NCBI RefSeq assembly: GCF_019929345.1
Contig: NZ_JAHZPJ010000002.1
Coordinates: 145,102 to 209,101, forward strand
DNA: 64,000 nt
Direction: 5' to 3'
Source of the DNA: Streptococcus oralis
GTDB lineage: Bacteria; Bacillota; Bacilli; Lactobacillales; Streptococcaceae
How positions within the stretch are numbered: the first letter of the stretch is position 1; each line of letters begins with the position of its first letter. The translations under genes were made by a program, and so were the position numbers. Under the pieces are notes generated by a model. That model saw only the letters and a program-made list of their open reading frames with translations, had not been told where the DNA came from and ran no database searches. Shown here piece after piece: positions 40,283 to 48,145 of the stretch.

Positions 40283-40981
40283 CTACTTCAAAGACCAACC
40301 ACCATCTATTGTCAAGATTTGTCCTTGCATGGCGCTAGCTTTTCCACTTGCTAAGAAAAGGCTAAGGTCTGCTACTTCCTCTGGCTCAATCCAGCGCTTG
40401 ATAGGCGTTTCACTAGCCACCCAGTCCGCTAGCCCACCTGGTTCAAAGTCGGCAGCAGTCATAGCTGTCTTGACCGCTCCCGGAGCAATCCCATAGACCT
40501 GAATCCCAGCTTCAGCATAGTCTAGAGCCAACTGCTTGGTAAAGCCAGCCAAGGCGTGCTTAGACGAGGTATAGGCGTGACCACCTCCGCCAGCTAGACT
40601 TGAGGCAATCGAACACATATTGATAATGATTCCTTTTTTATTTTCCAGCATTTGTGTCAAATAATGTCGAGTCAACTCAACAGGAGTCACGTAGTTGATT
40701 TCAAAAATCTCTTGAATTTCCTGGGCTGATTGTTCCAAAAGGGGGTTGTAATCATCCAAGACACCAGCAGTATTGCACAAGACATCCACCTGAGGACACC
40801 AGTCAAAAATTGGCTCCAAGTCCAAGGTCAAATCTCTCTGTAAAAAGTGAAAATCACGCTCTAAGAGTGGATTTTCACCTTGGTCAACTCCATAAACTTG
40901 ATAGCCATTCTCTAAAAAGAGTCGTGCTTGAGCCAGACCAATCCCTGAACTTACTCCCGTAATCAATACACGTCTAGTCAT
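40283..40981 (-). CDS. SDR-family oxidoreductase (FabG-like)
   Basis: 232-residue short-chain dehydrogenase: cofactor motif TGVSSGIGLAQ, NTAGV, and the catalytic Ser/Tyr/Lys set (SIASSLAGGGGHAYTSSKHAL). It resembles 3-oxoacyl-ACP reductase-type annotations, but it is not in the fab cluster, so the substrate is open. It overlaps the DUF2829 gene by 8 bases. Confidence 0.85.
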   Translation of the reverse strand: MTRRVLITGVSSGIGLAQARLFLENGYQVYGVDQGENPLLERDFHFLQRDLTLDLEPIFDWCPQVDVLCNTAGVLDDYNPLLEQSAQEIQEIFEINYVTPVELTRHYLTQMLENKKGIIINMCSIASSLAGGGGHAYTSSKHALAGFTKQLALDYAEAGIQVYGIAPGAVKTAMTAADFEPGGLADWVASETPIKRWIEPEEVADLSLFLASGKASAMQGQILTIDGGWSLK

Positions 40982-41210
40982 ACACTTCTACCCAATCTGT
41001 CGCCAAAACATCACAAGGTGTCGGACTCCACATGGAAAAACCTTCCCCTTCTCCTGACACGTTGATTAGAAAATAAGGCGTCACTTCAAGGGCAACCCCG
41101 TTTTGTTCAATGGTGTCAAAAAGTTGGACATAGTTTTCAGCACCTCCCCAACCAGTACGTACGTATTTTTTCTTAGCCTTTAATCCAGGCAGGATCTCTT
41201 CAAATGTCAT
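40974..41210 (-). CDS. DUF2829 (Tad2-like) protein
   Basis: 78-residue protein beginning MTFEEILPGLKAKKKYVRTGWGG and ending SPTPCDVLATDWVEVYD, the DUF2829 pattern. Phage Tad2 proteins of this family inhibit Thoeris defence by sequestering cyclic ADP-ribose-type signals, as I recall from published work. Chromosomal members are common and mostly uncharacterised. The ATG at 41210 is chosen because GGAG lies 6 bases upstream. First gene of the six-gene operon, with an extended -10 (TTGTTATAAT) about 35 bases upstream. Confidence 0.8.
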   Translation of the reverse strand: MTFEEILPGLKAKKKYVRTGWGGAENYVQLFDTIEQNGVALEVTPYFLINVSGEGEGFSMWSPTPCDVLATDWVEVYD

Positions 41211-41244
41211 GTTTTTCTCCTTTAATATCAATAATTCTCCCCTT

Positions 41245-41290
41245 CATTATAACAAAAAAACCGCTTTACAACGGCTTTTTGACTGTGATT
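41245..41290 (-). terminator. Terminator-promoter module, copy A
   Basis: On the minus strand AAGCCGTTGTAAAGCGGTTTTTTT (hairpin plus T run) ends the aldo/keto reductase transcript and is followed directly by TGTTATAAT, an extended -10 for the DUF2829 operon. Nearly identical to copy B at 42272-42317. Confidence 0.7.
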
Positions 41291-41309
41291 TATTTAAATC
41301 TGCTTCTAC

Positions 41310-42236
41310 TTACGGCAAATTATTCCCTGCTGCAAGATAAATTTCATACCATTCTTTTCTTGTTAAGCTAAAATTTGCCGCTTGGCTAACTTCTCTCAAA
41401 TGCTTAGGATTTGTTGTACCTACGACTGCCTGCATTTTTGCTGGATAACGCAATATCCAAGAAATGGCAATAGTTGAAGGGGTTACTCCATATTTAAAAG
41501 CTAGACGATCAAGTACTTGATTCAAAGCTTGAAATTTCTCATTACCAACAAAGTTCCCTTTAAAATACCCGAATTGTAAGACAGACCATGCTTGAATGAC
41601 CACATCGTGTAATTTGCAATATTCAAAAACGCTGCCATCTCGCATAGTTGCTTGACTATCTTCCATATTAACATGAAAACCTGATTCGAATCCTGGAGTA
41701 AAAGCCGCACTCAATTGTAGCTGATTAACAGCTAAAGGCTGCTTGACATCTTTTTTAAGCAACTCCATCATCATAGGATTTTGATTAGAAACTCCAAAAT
41801 CTCGGACCTTACCTTGTTTATAAAGAAAATCAAAGGCTTCTGCTACTTGGTCAGATTCCATCAAAGCATCTGGTCGATGAAGAAGCAAGCTATCTAGATG
41901 ATCAATCTTCAATCTTTGCAAAATTCTGTCAACAGATTTTATAATATAGTCCTTAGAAAAATCAAAATAGGTAAATTCTTCAATGCGAATGCCACATTTG
42001 GACTGAATCCACATCTTTTCTCTTAAATCTGGACGATTTTTTAGGACAATACCTAACAGTTCTTCACAACGACCACGACCATAAATATCAGCCAAGTCAA
42101 AAGCATTGATTCCAACAGAAAGTGCTGTTTCTACAAGCTCTTCAACTTCTTTTACAGACTTATCTTTTATTCTCATCATTCCGAGAACAATTTCTGATAA
42201 TTCTTTGTCATCTTGACCAAGAGTTATGTATCTCAT
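41310..42236 (-). CDS. Aldo/keto reductase
   Basis: 308-residue NADPH-dependent reductase of the YdhF-like group: NAFDLADIYGRGRCEELLG, IQSKCGI, HLDSLLLHRPD and VSNQNPMMMELL, with catalytic Asp/Tyr in the first. Physiological substrate unknown. The start is the ATG at 42236 with AAAGGAG 8 bases upstream; the preceding in-frame TTG is not needed. It lies between two copies of the terminator-promoter module. Confidence 0.88.
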   Translation of the reverse strand: MRYITLGQDDKELSEIVLGMMRIKDKSVKEVEELVETALSVGINAFDLADIYGRGRCEELLGIVLKNRPDLREKMWIQSKCGIRIEEFTYFDFSKDYIIKSVDRILQRLKIDHLDSLLLHRPDALMESDQVAEAFDFLYKQGKVRDFGVSNQNPMMMELLKKDVKQPLAVNQLQLSAAFTPGFESGFHVNMEDSQATMRDGSVFEYCKLHDVVIQAWSVLQFGYFKGNFVGNEKFQALNQVLDRLAFKYGVTPSTIAISWILRYPAKMQAVVGTTNPKHLREVSQAANFSLTRKEWYEIYLAAGNNLP

Positions 42237-42271
42237 CAAATTTTTCTCCTTTAATTCTACATTCTTAATTT

Positions 42272-42317
42272 AATTATAACAAAAAACCGTTTTCCAACGG
42301 CTTTTTGACTGTATATC
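42272..42317 (-). terminator. Terminator-promoter module, copy B
   Basis: Minus strand AAAAAGCCGTTGG then AAAACGGTTTTTT, a strong hairpin with T run after the nuclease gene, followed by TGTTATAAT for the aldo/keto reductase. Confidence 0.72.
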
Positions 42318-42330
42318 TACTAAATTCATC

Positions 42331-43362
42331 CTACCACTGCAATCCGGCTTCTCTGATTTCTTTCTTGGAAGCAAATTTACCATTTGGTCTGTGCCATCTT
42401 CCGTTTTTATCTCTAAAGTAGCCACCTGAATTTGTTGATTGCGAGTTTGATTCTTGGCTTTCTTCCTTTTCTTGTGCGGCTTGACGAGCTTTTTCCTGTT
42501 CTTCTTTTGCTTTCTTTTCAGCTGCTTCTTTTTCTTCAGCCTCTTTCTTGGCTTTTTCCTCAGCTTCCTTCTTAGCCTTTTCTTTTTCTTCTTTTATCTT
42601 TGCATCTTCAACTGTATTCTTAGCAGTACCATCCAAATAATTGATTTCAGCATTAGCTGAAACATTGTCTAAAACGACATGCATCACAGAATACTGATCA
42701 ACCTTTTCCTTACTACCACCCAACTTGATCTCCAAGAGTTTGCCGTTTTCATCTATTCCCACATACTGCAACTCAATCTGTCTAGGGATCAATTCGTCCT
42801 TTTGATAGATTGGGGTCACCTTGTAGTCAAGATAGTAGTTCGGGTGATTGGCCAACCAAGAGTCCAATCGATTTTCATAGTAAAGCATGCTACTTTGGTT
42901 TTGGTCATCTGTTCCAGAATAATTTCCAGCATTTAGCCAGTTAGTCATTGGAACCAGATTCCTCTTTTCATCATTTAATCCGCTAAATTGATAACCAATC
43001 AGATGACCTCTACTCATCAACCAAGCTTCTTTTTTACCATCCCCATAAAAGAATTTATAGTTGTGCCATCCAACTGGATCATAAGTCAACTTAGACTCTC
43101 TCTTCTCAGTTGGCTCATCGCTGTCCTTAAGTTGAATATGAGCACCCGTTGCACGTGATTTAGAATCCAATTCCCCAAGTTCTAGTTGTTTCTCATTTTT
43201 AAAAGGCAAGAGTCCAGCTTCTTTAAACAACTTCTCATCAAACTTGATTTGCTTCTGTTCAATTTTTTCTTCTGGGACCTTTGATTCCGCCTTATGTCCA
43301 GAACAAGCAACTAGTGTTGTGATTGAAAGCAAGGCAATTGAGAAGGATAGTAGCTTTTTCAT
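42331..43362 (-). CDS. Lipoprotein DNA/RNA non-specific nuclease (EndA-like)
   Basis: 343-residue exported lipoprotein. The signal peptide ends with lipobox LVAC (Cys 20). The nuclease core is of the beta-beta-alpha-metal type: AWLMSRGHLIGYQFSG with the catalytic His, then NLVPMTNWLNAGNYSG and NQSSMLYYENRLDSWL. The linker is a long Lys/Glu/Ala-rich heptad region (about 255-305), and the C-terminal module GYFRDKNGRWHRPNGKFASKK is also found at the ends of other streptococcal surface proteins. Membrane-anchored DNA degradation for nutrition, competence or escape from extracellular traps is inferred. Confidence 0.82.
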   Translation of the reverse strand: MKKLLSFSIALLSITTLVACSGHKAESKVPEEKIEQKQIKFDEKLFKEAGLLPFKNEKQLELGELDSKSRATGAHIQLKDSDEPTEKRESKLTYDPVGWHNYKFFYGDGKKEAWLMSRGHLIGYQFSGLNDEKRNLVPMTNWLNAGNYSGTDDQNQSSMLYYENRLDSWLANHPNYYLDYKVTPIYQKDELIPRQIELQYVGIDENGKLLEIKLGGSKEKVDQYSVMHVVLDNVSANAEINYLDGTAKNTVEDAKIKEEKEKAKKEAEEKAKKEAEEKEAAEKKAKEEQEKARQAAQEKEESQESNSQSTNSGGYFRDKNGRWHRPNGKFASKKEIREAGLQW

Positions 43363-43479
43363 AAAAATCTCCTTTTTATATAGTGATTAGATTAATATCT
43401 CCTATTACATTTTACTATCATTTTGTTAATTGTTCAAGAATAAAGAGACTGTTATTATACTATTTCTCCTCCAATGTCC

Positions 43480-43513
43480 AAAACAAAACGATAACCACTT
43501 TTCAGTAGTTACC
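43480..43513 (-). terminator. lytB terminator
   Basis: Minus strand GGTAACTACT, GAAA loop, AGTGGTTATC (10 bp including wobble pairs), followed by GTTTTGTTTT. Confidence 0.8.
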
Positions 43514-43528
43514 GTTGAGTTCTTTTGA

Positions 43529-45538
43529 TTAGTCTTTCCCACCAAGTTTGCTATTGATGGTCATCATGATGCTGGCTATCTTCTCACCCCAGTATGGATC
43601 AGAAGCATAGAGAACATTCATTCCTGTCGCTTTGTTTCCAAGGTGGTCTCTGCCATAGTCAATGTAATTCTCACGAATCCACTTGGCCGCCCCGAGAATC
43701 CCCTTGTCCACATCATCAAATTTTTTGGCCGAGGTATATGGGCTCGAATCATAAGCCGCAATTCCAAAGAAGTTATTCTTATCCTTTGCAATCTGGCTCC
43801 GTCCCCAAGCACTCTCAAGTGCACTATGGGCCATTAAGTAAAGAGCATTTACACCATAGCGTTCCTCAGCTTCCTTAAAAATAGCACCCTTACCAGCGAG
43901 GCGACTATCCCGAATATTCATCAAAGAATAAACTTTATTCAATTCAGCTGCGCTGTAATTGCTTGGTTTAGTCAAATTTCTAAAGAGGAAGGGGTTTTCA
44001 ATTGTAAAGCCATCAAAATGAATTCCATCAGTTGAATAATATTTCTTACCAATAGTCATAGCTGAGCTATGTGGCGCAACACGGAGACTTACATAAGGTG
44101 ATAACTCATGGTAAAAATACTTGCCATCACTTGTATAATGAGGGACAAATTCACTATCTTTATCAATAGCTACTAAATCACTTTTATTCATGAAGCCGGA
44201 TAAACCAGAAATATTGACTGGTATTTGACTATCTTTTTTAGATTGTGCATCTCCAAGCGAGACTATGGTTCCCTGTGATACATAACTCAATCTTTCACCA
44301 GAAGCGCTATAAACATAAGCAGTAATCGGTTTTACTTTGTAATATTTTGCCTCTGAGATCCACTTCCCATTATTCTGGAAGGAATACTCTTTACCTTTGA
44401 TCGTAAAAGTACCTGTTACATATCGACCATCATCTTTTAGATAGTACCAAGCATCGTAATCTTTGTCAAAAATCCATTCATTTTTGGCCATATAGCCACC
44501 AGATTTAAGGTAGTATGAACCAACCCATTCGCGGGAAGCGTAGGCACCACCTGACTTCAAGTAGAACCAGCTATTGTAGGATTTATCAAAAATCCACTCT
44601 TTTTCCGCCATTGCGCCACTATCTTTCAGATAGTAGTCACTTTTCCACTGGCTACTTGCCATCACACCATCGCTATTAAAATAGTACCATGTTCCTTTGA
44701 TTTTTTCCCATTTGTTGCGAGAAATCTTGCCTGAAGTTGTGGCATAGTACCACTTGTCAGATATTTTCACCCAATTATTTTCTGCCATGGCACCACTACC
44801 TTGGAAAAGATAGTCATTATAGATGGTACGGCTAAGCATGACACCATCTTGATCAAAGTAATACCAGCTGCCTTCAATCTTTTCCCATTTGTTGCGAGAA
44901 ATCTTGCCTGAAGCTGTTGCATAGTACCACTTGTCAGATATTTTCACCCAATCATTTTCTGCCATGGCACCACTGCCTTGAAAGAGGTAGTCATTGTAGA
45001 CAGTACGGCTAAGCATAACACCATCTTGATCAAAGTAATACCAGACGCCTTCAATCTTTTCCCATTTGTCGCGAGAAATCTTGCCTGAAGCTGTGGCATA
45101 GTACCACTTGTCAGATATTTTTACCCAAGCATTTTCTACCATTGCGCCATTACCTTGGATAAGGTAACCATCAATTATAGTATTACTGAGCATAATACCG
45201 TTTTTGTCAAAGTAATGCCAAGTGCCACTAATTTTTTTCCAGTTTACGACAGGCTGGTTATTTTCATAAAAACGCCAGTTTCCTTGCTCTTTTCTCCAAC
45301 CTTCCTTGATAACGTCCTCGTTTTTTTCCTTTTTGGAAGGATTTTCCTCTTTTACAGCTGGCTCTTTCTTCGCCTCGACTTTAGGAACTTCTTTCTTGGG
45401 AGCAGCTTCCTCTTTTTTCTCGACTACATCTGTGGTCTGAGTTTTTTTCGTAACCTGAGATTCTTCAGCATATACAGATGTCTTTGCAAATCCTGCCATA
45501 GAAAGAACGACAGTACTTACAAGTAGTATCTTCTTCAT
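43529..45538 (-). CDS. lytB: Choline-binding endo-beta-N-acetylglucosaminidase LytB
   Basis: 669-residue secreted hydrolase that separates daughter cells at the pole. The signal peptide (MKKILLVSTVVLSMAGFAKTSVYAEE) is followed by a Lys/Glu/Pro-rich linker. About a dozen choline-binding-type repeats follow (GxWYYFDxDGVMLSR / SDKWYYATASGKI pattern, residues about 90-400). SH3b and WW-like domains come next, then a C-terminal GH73 domain with the catalytic Glu in LMAHSALESAWG (about 585). Two adjacent ~80-residue repeat blocks are nearly identical in DNA. Start 45538 has GAGGAG upstream. It binds choline on teichoic acids. Confidence 0.95.
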   Translation of the reverse strand: MKKILLVSTVVLSMAGFAKTSVYAEESQVTKKTQTTDVVEKKEEAAPKKEVPKVEAKKEPAVKEENPSKKEKNEDVIKEGWRKEQGNWRFYENNQPVVNWKKISGTWHYFDKNGIMLSNTIIDGYLIQGNGAMVENAWVKISDKWYYATASGKISRDKWEKIEGVWYYFDQDGVMLSRTVYNDYLFQGSGAMAENDWVKISDKWYYATASGKISRNKWEKIEGSWYYFDQDGVMLSRTIYNDYLFQGSGAMAENNWVKISDKWYYATTSGKISRNKWEKIKGTWYYFNSDGVMASSQWKSDYYLKDSGAMAEKEWIFDKSYNSWFYLKSGGAYASREWVGSYYLKSGGYMAKNEWIFDKDYDAWYYLKDDGRYVTGTFTIKGKEYSFQNNGKWISEAKYYKVKPITAYVYSASGERLSYVSQGTIVSLGDAQSKKDSQIPVNISGLSGFMNKSDLVAIDKDSEFVPHYTSDGKYFYHELSPYVSLRVAPHSSAMTIGKKYYSTDGIHFDGFTIENPFLFRNLTKPSNYSAAELNKVYSLMNIRDSRLAGKGAIFKEAEERYGVNALYLMAHSALESAWGRSQIAKDKNNFFGIAAYDSSPYTSAKKFDDVDKGILGAAKWIRENYIDYGRDHLGNKATGMNVLYASDPYWGEKIASIMMTINSKLGGKD

Positions 45539-45669
45539 CTTATTCTCCTCTGTAGAAAACAATCTACACTATTACTATTTTATAAAACCTATTGTAACAC
45601 AGTTAACAGACGAAAATATTACAAATTGATGAAGATTCTATGTCTTGTTGACGATAAGGAAGACCTAGT

Positions 45670-47419
<1,750 letters not shown>

Positions 47420-47436
47420 GATTTTCCTCCTTAAAT

Positions 47437-47600
47437 TTTAAGGGGACCAGATAAAGAAAAGACCTTGCTAATGCAAGGCCTCAGTTGGGTTAGGCTAGAA
47501 CTCATGCGCACACTTAAAAAGTCTCCACAGAGAAGTCCCCTTATCCCTTTTATCTGACACCTTGTGAGTCTCTCTGGACTCCCCTTAAAGGTTAAATTTG
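47437..47600 (-). promoter_or_regulatory. PyrR-type attenuator of pyrK-pyrD
   Basis: The RNA contains AGTCCAGAGAGACT (47567-47580), the PyrR-binding loop. A terminator GGCCTTGCATTAGCAAGGTCTTTTC lies at 47455-47480 just before pyrK. TTTAAGGGGA near the 5' end (47580-47589) can pair with TCCCCTTAAA (47437-47446), and a middle GGGACTTCTC segment provides alternative pairing. UMP-loaded PyrR should favour termination. Confidence 0.88.
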
Positions 47601-47604
47601 TATT

Positions 47605-47633
47605 AGTATACTCTTTCAAAGAAAAAAAGTCAA
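47605..47633 (-). promoter_or_regulatory. pyrK-pyrD promoter
   Basis: Minus strand TTGACT (47628-47633), 17-base spacer, TATACT (47605-47610). The -35 lies inside the terminator of gloA. Confidence 0.8.
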
Positions 47634-47660
47634 GTAGAAAACGAACATTCTACTTGACTT
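47622..47660 (-). terminator. gloA terminator
   Basis: AGTCAAGTAGAA / TTCTACTTGACT inverted repeat followed on the minus strand by TTTTTTTC; it overlaps the -35 of pyrK-pyrD. Confidence 0.85.
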
Positions 47661-47667
47661 CATGGGA

Positions 47668-48048
47668 TTATTTTTCACGAATGACTTCGACCTTGTAGCC
47701 GTCAGGATCCTTGACAAAGTAATAGTTTGGTGGGGTTCCTGGTAGGCCTTTGGGCTCTGTAACCTCATAGCCTTTAGCGCCATGTTCTTGATGAAGTGCC
47801 TCAAGATCAGGTGTACTAAGGGCGATATGGGCGAAGCCATCTCCTACCACGTAAGGACCGTGATCATAGTTATAGGTCAACTCCAACTCATAGTCATCAC
47901 CCTCAAGTCCTAGATAGACAATGGTGAAGGCATGATCTGGAAAATCTCTGCGACGTAATTCTTTAAATCCAAAAGCATCTTGATAAAATGCGATTGATTT
48001 TTCAAGATTTTCTACTCGCAAGCAAGTGTGTAGCATTTTTGAAGCCAT
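47668..48048 (-). CDS. gloA: Lactoylglutathione lyase (glyoxalase I)
   Basis: 126-residue vicinal-oxygen-chelate enzyme that detoxifies methylglyoxal with a thiol. Two beta-alpha-beta-beta-beta units; metal ligands in MLHTCLRVENLEKS, DYELELTYNYD, and GFAHIALSTPDL/GYKVEVIRE. I take MASKMLHTCLRV at 48048 (GAGG 8 bases upstream). Confidence 0.95.
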   Translation of the reverse strand: MASKMLHTCLRVENLEKSIAFYQDAFGFKELRRRDFPDHAFTIVYLGLEGDDYELELTYNYDHGPYVVGDGFAHIALSTPDLEALHQEHGAKGYEVTEPKGLPGTPPNYYFVKDPDGYKVEVIREK

Positions 48049-48145
48049 TTTCATTACCTCTTTCATTTTAATAGTTCTATTATACCTTTATTCAGGAAAA
48101 TTTACTAGAAACTTGAACTAGAGTCCTCTTCTCTACGCTTTCATT

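Noticed and set aside
42454..42660. Phe/Leu-rich open frame opposite the nuclease linker
   Set aside because: It is the complement of a Lys/Glu-rich coiled-coil, which always yields hydrophobic antisense frames.
42580..45360. CRISPR-like periodic repeats
   Set aside because: The periodic DNA comes from choline-binding protein repeats and a Lys/Glu-rich linker, with no repeat-spacer structure.
47437..47600. T-box upstream of pyrK
   Set aside because: No GGTGGNACC core; the AGTCCAGAGAGACT loop and downstream terminator identify PyrR attenuation instead.
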